64,000 bases of DNA from NCBI RefSeq assembly GCF_008710285.1, contig NZ_VYQF01000005.1, positions 124,001-188,000 on the forward strand. The letters are read 5' to 3'. The translations under genes and the position numbers were made by a program. The stretch is from Ginsengibacter hankyongi. Its GTDB lineage: Bacteria > Bacteroidota > Bacteroidia > Chitinophagales > Chitinophagaceae. Positions 35,442 through 45,500 of the stretch are shown here, piece by piece. The notes beneath the pieces are model-generated. The model was not told the DNA's origin, made no database searches, and saw nothing but the letters and a program-made list of their open reading frames with translations. Each line of letters opens with the position of its first letter. The stretch's first letter is position 1.

Positions 35442-36566
35442 TTATTTAGAAAGATTGTCAATATTTAATTCTCCTTCTTCATCTACAGACAACAAATGAT
35501 CCACTCCCGGGTAAGAGCCCTTAATCAAAAACTGGTATTCGTCGGCATAAAGCTTAATCTCAAAATCTTTTTCGTTTAATGAAGGACCATCCTTATACAT
35601 CTTTTTTAACTGCTTTAAGTTATTCGAATATTTGCCGTTTACTCTTTTAAATTCCTGTTGTAAATAATAATATTTCCACAGAATTAATTTCAATTTCTCT
35701 GTTTTCTCAGAAAGAAATCCTTTCGGAGATAATTGATCAGAAAATTGAACATATCCCCATCTTTCCGGGCAATGTAAATTCACGATTCCCTGGGGAGACC
35801 ATACGTTATAATGTTCGGGCAGTGGTTTGCCCGTATTAATATCTTTTCGCCGATGATATGACCCATTTAGGGTATCAATGTCCCACTTTACTCTTGAAAA
35901 ATTCATACGCCAGGTTGTTCCTATACCTGGCGGCTGATCACCACTCAGGTTAAGAGATTTAAATGGTACTGCCAATTCTATACTCCAGCCTTGATCCGTA
36001 TCATTAGGATTGTTAATTGTACCATTTAGTTGTACGGCCTTCTTCAAACCCTTTAAATCCCAACTGGTTAAATTTTTGCCGCCATTACGATAAGGCTTTG
36101 GCATAAATAAATCCCATACCGTTCCGTAGGCATTTATTTGAAATTCAAAATAGTTAAAGTTAGTTCCGGATGGATCGATAAACATTTCGAATGCATTGTC
36201 CTGGAAAACCGGGCTGTCATGCTCGGTTAATGAAGCCCATAAGTTGGTTTCATCCAAGCTAACAAATAAATATAAATAATCATCGTCCCATAACATTTTG
36301 CAATGCGACTTTATTAAAGGGTTGCTGTCGGCGCCACTTTTAATATCCGTAAAAAATTCCGTCCAGGGGGCTTTGCTCCAATCCGGCTCATCATCTTTCC
36401 CGTCTATTGTCATTTGCCCGGTCGTTCTCAATACAGTGTATTGCAATGGCACTTGTAATAGCCTCTCAAAATCTACCTTGCTTATTTGCGCATCGACCCT
36501 TTTAAAAAAAAGAGATGCGAATAGAGCTGAAAAAATAAGTACACCTGTTTTTATTCTCAAGTACAT
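35442..36566 (-). CDS. Secreted CBM9-like carbohydrate-binding protein
   Basis: Signal peptide (residues 1-26, ends VDAQ). The body matches carbohydrate-binding family 9-like domains common in Bacteroidota: TIDGKDDEPDWSKAPWTEF, the CKMLWDDDYLYLFVSLDE strand pair, FQDNAFEMFIDPSG, and GWSIELAVPF. No catalytic residues were recognised. The C-terminal 90 residues (after HCPERWGYVQF) are helical and charged. It sits between RidA and the sugar dehydrogenase gene and points to a carbohydrate ligand. Confidence 0.85.
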   Translation of the reverse strand: MYLRIKTGVLIFSALFASLFFKRVDAQISKVDFERLLQVPLQYTVLRTTGQMTIDGKDDEPDWSKAPWTEFFTDIKSGADSNPLIKSHCKMLWDDDYLYLFVSLDETNLWASLTEHDSPVFQDNAFEMFIDPSGTNFNYFEFQINAYGTVWDLFMPKPYRNGGKNLTSWDLKGLKKAVQLNGTINNPNDTDQGWSIELAVPFKSLNLSGDQPPGIGTTWRMNFSRVKWDIDTLNGSYHRRKDINTGKPLPEHYNVWSPQGIVNLHCPERWGYVQFSDQLSPKGFLSEKTEKLKLILWKYYYLQQEFKRVNGKYSNNLKQLKKMYKDGPSLNEKDFEIKLYADEYQFLIKGSYPGVDHLLSVDEEGELNIDNLSK

Positions 36567-36571
36567 TAAGG

Positions 36572-38320
36572 TTATTGTTTTCCTGGTTTATTAACTTTCC
36601 CGCCCAGGGCCTTTCTTGTATTGTTAACATCCTCCAATGTAACAGCGCTGGCGTTGTTATTAAAATTTTGCCTGATGTAAGTCAATATCTGGGCTATATT
36701 TTCATCTGACAAAAGATTCAGCCGAGGCATTTTATTATTATAAGATTTTCCTTTAACCGTAATGTTTCCATCGAGTCCACTCAATACGATAGCAATTAAT
36801 GAATTTTTATCGCCCTTTACCCATTCGGAACCACTCAAAGGCGGAAAGCGATCATTTCCCAATCCATCCCGCTGGTGGCAAATAGCACAATAGGTATTAA
36901 AAGTTTTTCCTGCTATACTCACGTTCCCTTTATCTAAATTATCCCTTATGGAATCAGGTGTTTTTATGTTCAGCGCTTCTTTTTTTCGTCTAATCATATC
37001 CGATAGGTCTGCCTGACCAAACTTGCTGGTGTCCCCTTTATACATAATCCGCCATATTTTTCCCTTTTCTGAATCGCAAACATAAAGGGAACCGTCGGGG
37101 CCCATGGATAAACCCATTGGTCGATATTTAGCATCACTTGTGTTAACAACCGTATCTACTCCTGCAAATCCATCGGCAAAAACTTCCCACTGGCCTGAAG
37201 GAGAGCCATTTTTGAACGGAACAAAAGCTACAAAATAACCGGACTGCGGATAAGGTGCGCTGCTTGTTGATCCATGAAATGCTATGAAGGCTCCGTTCTT
37301 ATAGTGTGCAGGAAATTGATTACCCGTATAAAATAAAAGATCGTTCGGTGCAAAGTGTCCAGGGAACCCTATTAAAGGTTGCGTATAGTCGGAACCGTTA
37401 CCTTCCTTTTTCCCGTCTCCACCGTATTCTGGATTAAGTAATAATTTCCCTTTCAGCTGATCATAATAATAATAAGGCCAGCCAACATTAGATCCCTCTT
37501 TTAATTTCAGGAATTCTTCGGCAGGAAGCAAAGCCCCGTCCCATTCAGTGTAATAATTTGGCCATTGTGCATGCAGGTAGTCTCTTCCATGCATCATCGT
37601 AAAGAGGTTATGGTCCTGGTCATTCCATTCTAAAGCCACAATGCTTCTGACGCCGGTAGCGAACTTTTGACCGTCTTTTTGAAACTGCCCCGGTTTATTA
37701 GCATCAAATTTCCAGATGCCACCTCTTGTTAAAAGCATCGGGCAAGAATCCATTCCTGGTGAAAAGGGAGTTCTGTCTTCCATCTGGCAACAATCGGATG
37801 GGGCTCCAAACGGTACATACATGTTTCCTTTATCGTCAAAAGCTATTGGTTTTGTATCATGCTGACTTGGCGGCTGCGTATCGGTCAACATTAATTCTAT
37901 TTTGGTATCCGGCACCAATTGTCCCGGCGTTAGCTTCTGCCTGAAAACTCTTGTAACTGAACTGAAATAAAGGTAGCCATTGTGTATTCTCATCCCGGTT
38001 CCATAACTACTCTTATCCTGATATTCATCGAAGTCTTTAACAATTTCTGCCTTACCATCATTGTCCTCATCTCTTAATGCTGCATTTCCTCCGCTGGAAA
38101 GGGGAAACCTTAATTTCACATATATATCTCCGTTGGAATTTACTGCAATATGTCTGGCTGCTCCGTCTAAGCTATCGACAACCACCACTGCTTCGAACCC
38201 TTTCGGCAAGAACAGCCCACCATTATCAGGATCGCCCGGAGGTAAGCCATGTCGCCTGCACTGAGTAAAATATACGATAATAAAAAAAGAGAGTAATACT
38301 GAAAGACGACTTAGCCTCAT
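36572..38320 (-). CDS. PQQ-type sugar dehydrogenase fused to cytochrome c, lipoprotein
   Basis: The lipobox is FTQC (Cys20). Residues about 40-440 form a six-bladed beta-propeller of the soluble glucose dehydrogenase/sorbosone dehydrogenase group (GLSMGPDGSLYVCDSEKGKI blade motif near the end; HGRDYLHAQWPNYYTEWD core). The C-terminal class I cytochrome c domain has heme motif CAICH (Cys478, Cys481, His482) and an axial Met531 in NNKMPRL. It would oxidise an aldose and pass electrons to the respiratory chain at the membrane. PQQ synthesis genes are not in the window. Confidence 0.9.
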   Translation of the reverse strand: MRLSRLSVLLSFFIIVYFTQCRRHGLPPGDPDNGGLFLPKGFEAVVVVDSLDGAARHIAVNSNGDIYVKLRFPLSSGGNAALRDEDNDGKAEIVKDFDEYQDKSSYGTGMRIHNGYLYFSSVTRVFRQKLTPGQLVPDTKIELMLTDTQPPSQHDTKPIAFDDKGNMYVPFGAPSDCCQMEDRTPFSPGMDSCPMLLTRGGIWKFDANKPGQFQKDGQKFATGVRSIVALEWNDQDHNLFTMMHGRDYLHAQWPNYYTEWDGALLPAEEFLKLKEGSNVGWPYYYYDQLKGKLLLNPEYGGDGKKEGNGSDYTQPLIGFPGHFAPNDLLFYTGNQFPAHYKNGAFIAFHGSTSSAPYPQSGYFVAFVPFKNGSPSGQWEVFADGFAGVDTVVNTSDAKYRPMGLSMGPDGSLYVCDSEKGKIWRIMYKGDTSKFGQADLSDMIRRKKEALNIKTPDSIRDNLDKGNVSIAGKTFNTYCAICHQRDGLGNDRFPPLSGSEWVKGDKNSLIAIVLSGLDGNITVKGKSYNNKMPRLNLLSDENIAQILTYIRQNFNNNASAVTLEDVNNTRKALGGKVNKPGKQ

Positions 38321-38358
38321 ACTGGTTTGTAATTTTTTTTAATGATTTAATTTTGATG

Positions 38359-39618
38359 CTATTGAATATTGCCCGTAACCTCGGGATTTGTGATGCCGTT
38401 TAAATCGTAAACAATTTTTCCTGCGCGAATAGTCATATCACACTCAAGCCGCTGTTTACCTTTTATTTTATATCCAAGCCTATCCCAATATCCAAAGTCT
38501 CCTTTTCGCACGTTTAATATGGCGATGTCGGCAACTGAACCGACCGATAAATTTCCTAATTCTGTATGTTGAATTTCCTTCGCAGGATTCCAGGTGCTTG
38601 CCTGAATAACGTTTGGTAAATCCATACCCATGGCTAAAAACATAGACATAATGTTGAGCATATTTTTCATTGCCGCATTCATACTTCCTGTGTGCAGATC
38701 GGTACTGATTGAATTAGGATAAAAGCCACTCTTAAGAGCAGGAATGGCTTGCCGAAAATCGAAGCTTGCGCCGCCAAACCCAACATCGAATACAATTCCC
38801 TTTTGTTGAGCGGCCAATACAAACGGTTTAAGCGTTCTGGTAGTTGTGTCTACAATTGGATCTCTTCTTTTTAATTCTGTAAACGTGTGCGTATAGATAT
38901 CACCGGCACGAAGGTGGTTAAAAAATAGTTCTTGAATAGATAAAGGGGGATGGGTGTCGTCGCCACCAAAGTCAACCATTACCGGCATGTTAGTTAATTT
39001 ACCGGCCTCCACGGCACTATCCACCGGGATCCATTTTGCGGCTTCGAAATGTGCAACCTTAAATCCCACAATATAATTCTTGTACTCTTTGGCTACATAG
39101 GCAGCCATTTGGGGATCCATGTCGTTTGTATTCTGCTCATAGGCACCTCCTCTCATACCCGCTCCAACAATATTCAGAAATGCGAGGACCCTCGTTTGTG
39201 ACCTGTCAATTGTTTGCTCTTTGAAAAGCGGAAAAGTACGCCATCCCGAGCTTCCCGCATCTACCACTGTGGTAACGCCAACACGAAATGTAAAGCCGTC
39301 CGGAACTATCGCAGCGGTAGCATCCATCAAGTATTGATCTGGATTATTGCCATAAAAATCATGCGTATGAATATCTATGAGGCCTGGTGTAATATACAAG
39401 CCATGCGCATCTACTACCTGCGTTGCGTCTTTACTGTCGATGTTTTTTGCCACCCTGATTATTGTGTCACCTTTGATGGCAATATCCATCATACCATCAA
39501 TTTTGTTCTTGGGATCAATAACGTGTCCTCCCTTAATAACTATACTATAAAGTTGCGCCTGCACAAAATTATCTGCAATACAAAACAAAGAGAACAGCAA
39601 AAAATATTTTTTTAGCAT
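38359..39618 (-). CDS. Periplasmic amidohydrolase, EF_0837-like, 419 aa
   Basis: This is a second amidohydrolase closely related to residues 1-410 of the fusion protein at 29078, but without the YhcH-like domain. The signal peptide is about residues 1-21 (ends VQAQ), with metal ligands in DIHTHDFYG (His84, His86), FKVAHFEAAKW, YTHTFTE and DLHTGSMNAAMK. The gene follows SelA-like enzyme 3 by 57 bp, repeating the enzyme-amidohydrolase pairing known for cytoplasmic homologues. Confidence 0.9.
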   Translation of the reverse strand: MLKKYFLLFSLFCIADNFVQAQLYSIVIKGGHVIDPKNKIDGMMDIAIKGDTIIRVAKNIDSKDATQVVDAHGLYITPGLIDIHTHDFYGNNPDQYLMDATAAIVPDGFTFRVGVTTVVDAGSSGWRTFPLFKEQTIDRSQTRVLAFLNIVGAGMRGGAYEQNTNDMDPQMAAYVAKEYKNYIVGFKVAHFEAAKWIPVDSAVEAGKLTNMPVMVDFGGDDTHPPLSIQELFFNHLRAGDIYTHTFTELKRRDPIVDTTTRTLKPFVLAAQQKGIVFDVGFGGASFDFRQAIPALKSGFYPNSISTDLHTGSMNAAMKNMLNIMSMFLAMGMDLPNVIQASTWNPAKEIQHTELGNLSVGSVADIAILNVRKGDFGYWDRLGYKIKGKQRLECDMTIRAGKIVYDLNGITNPEVTGNIQ

Positions 39619-39675
39619 ATGGGTTACTTAGATTTTAATAAACTGAATAATTACCCCTAATAGAAATTTGAATTA

Positions 39676-40908
39676 TTAGGAGGATGCAACAGAAAGTTCC
39701 TCTTTGATTCTCCGCGCAACAATCTTTTCCTCCCCCTTTTTCAACATGAAAACTGTGAGGCTAATGCTGTTATCTTCATCACCCCAGGAAATGACCTCGA
39801 TAGAAGGATTTCCTGTGCGCAATTTATCTCCTAAATTTTCGCGTGTTGTCCTTATTATATTCTTATCCCAAGCAATTCTTAACTTAGGGGTGTGGTTTGC
39901 AATGGGTGGAACGCTTATTTCAGTTGTAACACCTTTGATATTTTTCACGGCATCATTAATATAGCCTATGTTATCTTCCCACATCTTCCATTCTTTATCA
40001 TGATCCTGATTGATATAGCTATCTAATGCCGCATACATGCCCAGCATTTCTTCTTTATTCACTTTCATACCACGACCTATGGTAACTCCATTGGGAGAAT
40101 CATTCAGGCGGGCTGCTTCAATGATATTTTTCTTGCCCATTAGTACACCAGTACTTTGCGGGCCACGGATGGCTTTCCCGCCGGACAAAGCAACAAAACT
40201 AAAACCCATATCATTGTACTTCCATAGATTCGATACTGGTGGCACATCAGCGGCGATATCAATGGTAGCGGGCAGGTTATGTTTCTTTGCAAGTTGCAAC
40301 CATTGTTCATGCATAATTTTTCCTTCCATTGCGTTGCAATTCAAGAAATGCATTGACGCAGTTTTTTCATTTACAGCTCTTTCAACATCATCAGCCGTTT
40401 CAACGGAAATTATAGTGACCCCGGTATTATATAGAGCTTGTTCGTAACCATCAAAATGGCCTTTCTGTAATAACACTTCTGATTTAATACCAGCTTCTTC
40501 CAGGCGATGGGGCAGCCGCTTTATTTTCTGCTGATCCGTTCCAGTTAGAATGCCTGCCATTCCCAATGTCAGGGCGGAGAAAGCGCCAGCCGTTACCATG
40601 GCACCTTCCGCATGGACCATTTGAGCAATTTTTTCACCTACTTTATCCTGAACTTCGTTCAGCATGCAAAATTCTTTGGAGCTATATTCTATTGCATCCA
40701 CTACCTCGTCATGCATCAGGGATGCAGTCATTGTGGTGTAAGTTCCTGCAGCATTAATGAAAGAGCGGATGCCAAGTTCTTTCAAGAGGTTTCTTTTAGG
40801 TACCCTCGAAGGAGCAGCCAGCAACGACTGGCCAGGAAGAATGCTTCCTAAAAACGTGCCGCCTAAAGGAAGGAGACCTAATCCTTTAATAATTTCTCTA
40901 CGCTTCAT
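39676..40908 (-). CDS. Tat-exported SelA-like PLP enzyme, copy 3
   Basis: The third intact SelA-like/DgaE-family enzyme, 410 aa. Its leader MKRREIIKGLGLLPLGGTFL has twin arginines, with a cut near LLAAPS. The PLP lysine is Lys245 in LSGGKAIRGPQS, and TIDIAADVPPV holds the pyridine-pairing Asp. The catalytic part is closest to copy 2 and to the broken copy at 48762. It sits directly downstream of SusD, first of the enzyme genes in transcription order. Confidence 0.88.
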   Translation of the reverse strand: MKRREIIKGLGLLPLGGTFLGSILPGQSLLAAPSRVPKRNLLKELGIRSFINAAGTYTTMTASLMHDEVVDAIEYSSKEFCMLNEVQDKVGEKIAQMVHAEGAMVTAGAFSALTLGMAGILTGTDQQKIKRLPHRLEEAGIKSEVLLQKGHFDGYEQALYNTGVTIISVETADDVERAVNEKTASMHFLNCNAMEGKIMHEQWLQLAKKHNLPATIDIAADVPPVSNLWKYNDMGFSFVALSGGKAIRGPQSTGVLMGKKNIIEAARLNDSPNGVTIGRGMKVNKEEMLGMYAALDSYINQDHDKEWKMWEDNIGYINDAVKNIKGVTTEISVPPIANHTPKLRIAWDKNIIRTTRENLGDKLRTGNPSIEVISWGDEDNSISLTVFMLKKGEEKIVARRIKEELSVASS

Positions 40909-40974
40909 TTTAATTTTTTTTAAATATTTGCTAAAAAATGATTTTACTTAGTCAAGCCGCACCCAGTGCGTCAT

Positions 40975-42525
40975 TTATTTATCCCACCAAACCCTGGTTA
41001 GTAAATTATCACCGTCTAATTCGGCAAAACCCTGCCTTTGCAGTGCATCCAGGTAATTAGTTTTGTTCGTGAGATTTTCCGAATTGGGCAAGGAGAAGCG
41101 CCTAAACATTTTACCTCCTGTTACATTGCCGGGATAATTTACCGGGGTTAGAACCGGATACCCTGTTCGCCTCCAATTTGCATAAATCTCGTAATCGTTA
41201 CCAAATAAAGTTAACCATTTTTGAACTGATATTTGCTCCAGTTGTCGATCAAAACTTCCGCCAGAAGGGTAAGGATTAAGCTGCAGATAAGCGTTGATCT
41301 GTGCATTGCTAATAATGTTGGGACTTGGAGCCACTGCGGGATAAAACGCCCATTGAGTCATGCCATATTTCACGCCATTGTTATATGCCTCTTCTGCGGT
41401 GGAACCGGAGTACCAACCCCTTAAAGCAGCCTCTGCCATAAGCAGGTAGCTTTCCGAGGGTCCCATCAGTATTATGGGCGCAGCTACATTTAATACGAGT
41501 AATGAGGGTTCAGAATAGGTACCGAAATCGGTTGGCTTTGTATTTAAGCTTGCACTTATCATCCCTCGTTGCGAAGTAAACGAAGTGTCAGCATAATAAC
41601 TGGTTGCGCCGGGCGAAGTAGGAACCCATACAACTGAGATTACCGGCAGCCGCGGATCTTGAGTGCTTTTAAGATAATCTATAAAAGTAGCCGCGTATTT
41701 ACCGCCTTCAACATTATCACCACCCGGGCTAATATAATTACCGTTACGCATAGATACCGTTTGCGGATTCATGCCACCAGCAGCGTCTGCATAATTAATT
41801 TTGGCTATGTCAGCATCCGATGTCATAACGCCACCGCTTATAGCTTTTTGAACCCATGTTTTTGCAATTGTAGCATCCACTTTCGTTAGGCGCATACCTA
41901 AACGCAACATTAACGTATAAGCGAACTTTTTCCATTTGGTTACGTCGCCTTTGTAAAGCAAATCCGCATTGCCAAAAGTTGGTTTGGACGGGTCTAGGGC
42001 TGCCGCTGCTTCGTCCAGTTCTTTAAACATGTCGAGATATATGTCTTTCTGGGTATCATATTTTGGCTTCAAATTTCCCTGGCCCGATAATGCATCAAAG
42101 TAAGGGATATCTCCTGCAACGTCAGTTAACTGATCAAATTCATACACTTTAAGAATACGAACCAGTGATAGTTTATTTACGTCATTAGGATCTTGCACAG
42201 CAGCCTGCAATTGAATCAGCCTGTTTAGTTTATCGGTATAATATCCAGCAAAATCTGCTTCTGTTCCATTAAAGCTATAGAATTTGTCGCCTATGGCAGG
42301 GACTTCTTTATAAGTTGAAAAATATTGCATACCCTCAGCGATAACGGAATAGTTGGAAGCTTGCATCGCCAATATTGCTCCCGTAAACAAATAATCTGGT
42401 TCAGCGGTTTGTGTCGTGTTTGGATTCTTGTTAAGATCTGTAAGGCTTTTCTTGTTACAGGAAATCAATACAAGAACCGATACAAGAGTTAGAAAATATA
42501 TTGCTTTTGAAAATTGAATTTTCAT
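40975..42525 (-). CDS. SusD/RagB family surface lipoprotein
   Basis: SusD-like proteins bind glycans or other ligands outside the cell and lid the SusC channel. The lipobox is ISC (Cys23), then KKSLTDLNKNPNTTQ, typical SusD_like-2 family start. TPR-like segments include EFDQLTDVAGDIPYFDALSG (residues about 130-150) and WKKFAYTLMLRLGMRL. C-terminal region contains NDYEIYANWRRTGYPVL. Its gene follows susC by 26 bp. Being first after SusC, it likely determines the imported ligand. Confidence 0.95.
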   Translation of the reverse strand: MKIQFSKAIYFLTLVSVLVLISCNKKSLTDLNKNPNTTQTAEPDYLFTGAILAMQASNYSVIAEGMQYFSTYKEVPAIGDKFYSFNGTEADFAGYYTDKLNRLIQLQAAVQDPNDVNKLSLVRILKVYEFDQLTDVAGDIPYFDALSGQGNLKPKYDTQKDIYLDMFKELDEAAAALDPSKPTFGNADLLYKGDVTKWKKFAYTLMLRLGMRLTKVDATIAKTWVQKAISGGVMTSDADIAKINYADAAGGMNPQTVSMRNGNYISPGGDNVEGGKYAATFIDYLKSTQDPRLPVISVVWVPTSPGATSYYADTSFTSQRGMISASLNTKPTDFGTYSEPSLLVLNVAAPIILMGPSESYLLMAEAALRGWYSGSTAEEAYNNGVKYGMTQWAFYPAVAPSPNIISNAQINAYLQLNPYPSGGSFDRQLEQISVQKWLTLFGNDYEIYANWRRTGYPVLTPVNYPGNVTGGKMFRRFSLPNSENLTNKTNYLDALQRQGFAELDGDNLLTRVWWDK

Positions 42526-42551
42526 AATTTCTTTATTTATGAGTTAAAGAT

Positions 42552-45500
42552 TTAAAATTTAATATTCAGATTTAGTCCTATGTCCCGGGTCCTTGGTTCA
42601 CCGGTACCTGATGTACCAGTTGTGTTACTAACAGTTTGCCCGAATTCAGGATCTAAACCTGCCTCTTTTACCCTCTTATCGCTGTATAAAATGGCAAGAT
42701 TGCGGGCCACGAGTGCTATAGATGCAGATTGAATTTTAACCAGCCTCATTTTATTTACAGGGAGATTATAACTTAAGATAAGACTACGAAGTTTTACAAA
42801 ATCTGTTTTAAAAACATTCACACTTCCTGCATAATTATTACCACGGTTATTATAATAAGTATCTAAGAGCGTAACGTCCCATAACTTACTAAAAGAATTT
42901 CCATTTTGATCGACCCCTGTTACTTGTAAACCATTTTCTCTACCGGGCAAAGTTTCCTTCGTTAAACCAAATCTTGAAGCATATTGCCATAGATTGCTAT
43001 ATCCGACAGATCCAAATTTTCCATCAAGTAGTATATTCAGAGAAAGTCTTTTATACCTGAACTCATTGGTAAGTCCCATTATGTAAGGAGGATTGGCAAC
43101 GCCCAAATTTTGTCGTACGCTTTGCTCATAACCGCTTACGCTATTATAAACCTGTATGCCCTTTGCATTCTTTAAAAACACAGGCGCCTGGAGTGTTGCG
43201 TAAGGCAATCCTACCTGCGATATAACATTTACGCCACCTGCGATGCCAGATCCTATAGTAAGTGTAGTTAATCCGGGAGCAAGACTTAGAATCTGGTTCT
43301 TATTCCAGGCCATGTTGTAACTCACATTCCACCTGAAATTGGGAGTTATTAACGGGGTGCCCGTCAAGAGCAATTCAATTCCCCTGTTTCTCAGTGTGCC
43401 TACGTTTTGATTCCCCGCGAGGTACCCCGATGCGTTCGAAATATCAGGTTGAAGGATGTTATTTGTCGTCATACGATCATAATAAGTCGCATCGATTCCC
43501 AGCCGGTTATTGAAAAATTGTATTTCAAAACCTCCTTCGGAAGTAGTTACCGTCAATGGCCGCAAGCCTGGATTAGGTAACCTGTTCGATGCATTCAGAA
43601 CTGGTAATCCGTTAAAGCCTCCTGGTGTCAGGTTATAAGTTTGATTGATAGCATAAGGATCAACCGTTGCATTACCTACCTGGGCCCATGAGCCACGTAG
43701 TTTAAGGAAGCTAATTGCTTCGGGAAGCCTTAATGCATCAGATAATATTACGCTTCCGCCAATTGAAGGATAGAAGATAGCGTTGTTCCCGGGATTTAAG
43801 GTCGAAAACCAATCCTTTCTTCCGGTAAATGAAAGGTAGATTATTCTTTTAAAATCAAGGTCTGCAGAACCGAACAGTGAGTTTGTACCAAAATGACTTT
43901 CTGATTTATTTGGAACGTCCAGTGTCCCCAGGTTGGTATAGCTGATAAAATCCGGGATAATAAAATCTCTACCCGTTATACTACTAGAAAGCGAGTTGTG
44001 TCTTTCGCGGTTTACACCTACAAAGGCATAGACACTAAAGTCCTTTAAGAATTTTGTAGAATAATTTATGGTTGCACGAGCATTGCTTATGTCAAATTGA
44101 TCTTCATAGGAATTATAGTATCCTTTAGGAGTAAATGCTGTTCCAATGGGTGTGTAATTAGAACGGTTAGAAAATAAGAAGTCTTTAGAAATTATTCCTT
44201 TTACAAAAAGATTAGGAAAGAAATTTACCTGTACACTTCCTGAACCAATGAAGCGGTTTCTTATATCATCGTTTCCAGTTCTATTAACGACAAACCATGG
44301 ATTGGGAGCCGCCGGTACCGGGTTCCACTGTATTTCATCTCCGTTATCATTATAACCAGGGGCTAATGATCTTATATCTACAGTATTTCCCAGCAGGTAG
44401 GTGGCCCAGCTCGGATTCAATTCGGCGTAACCAACATTTGGACGATTATGACCTTTTTCGTAATTATATTGGGCATTGCCTTCAATAGTTATAAAATCAT
44501 TTTTGCCAAGGTGCGATGAAACACTTAAGTTAGAAGTTTTCCGGTCGAATGTTGAATTCGGTGTTTGTGCCTTTGCATCCAAATCGGACATTGACAAGCG
44601 GAAATTCAGTGCACTGCTTCCCCCGTAAAATGCGATCGTATTGGTGAAGTTAGTGCTGGGGCGATAGAAGTTGTTAACATTGTCCTTTACTTTAACGGGT
44701 GAATACGGACGTTCAACTCCGTCGAACTGAACCACCATGGAACCATCTACTTTGGCTCCGTAAGATAAACGGCCTGCACTGAGGGCAGCGGCCTGCGTAG
44801 CTGGTTTTACACCGTCATTACCTGACCCATATTCATACTGATAATTTGGGTAAGAAGAAGGTGTTCCGGTTACATAATTTGTATTGAAGTCAACACCAAT
44901 GCCTTTTTGTGCTCTTCCAGATTTTGTTGTAATTAATATTACGCCATTAGCTGCCTGGCTTCCGTATAGTGCAGCCGCAGCACCACTTTTAAGGACAGTA
45001 ATTGTTTCAATATCGTCAGGATTTATACTGGATATCCCATCCCCAGTGTCATAGTTAAATCCAGTGCTACTGGCAGATGCGCCGCCGTTTCCGTTGTAGA
45101 TTGGAGAACCATTTACAACATACAGTGGCTGGTTATTAGCGGAACCGTTGATAGCCCCAACTCCACGAATAACTATTCTGCTTGATCCTCCCGGACCTGA
45201 TGCAATTTGTGTAGCATCAACCCCTGCAATCTTTCCGGTAAGGGCACTTGCAACATTATTTTCGCGGGCCTCGGTAAACTCGGAGCCCTTCACTTCAGCG
45301 GATGAGTACACCAAACCTCTCTTGCTCTTCTTAATTCCCAAAGCAGTAACAACTACTTCATTTAATTCCCGTGATTCTTCCTTGAGAGTTGCATTTATGA
45401 TCGTTTGATTATTCACAGCAATCTCCTGAGTGATAAACCCAATAAACGAAAATATCAGTGTGCCATTTTCCGGTGCATCAATGGCATAATTGCCGGATTT

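Noticed and set aside
30940-40908. SelA-like genes as selenocysteine synthases
   Set aside because: They have Tat leaders, lack the N-terminal SelA domain, and no selD, selB or tRNA-Sec is near. They belong to the SelA-related lyase group.
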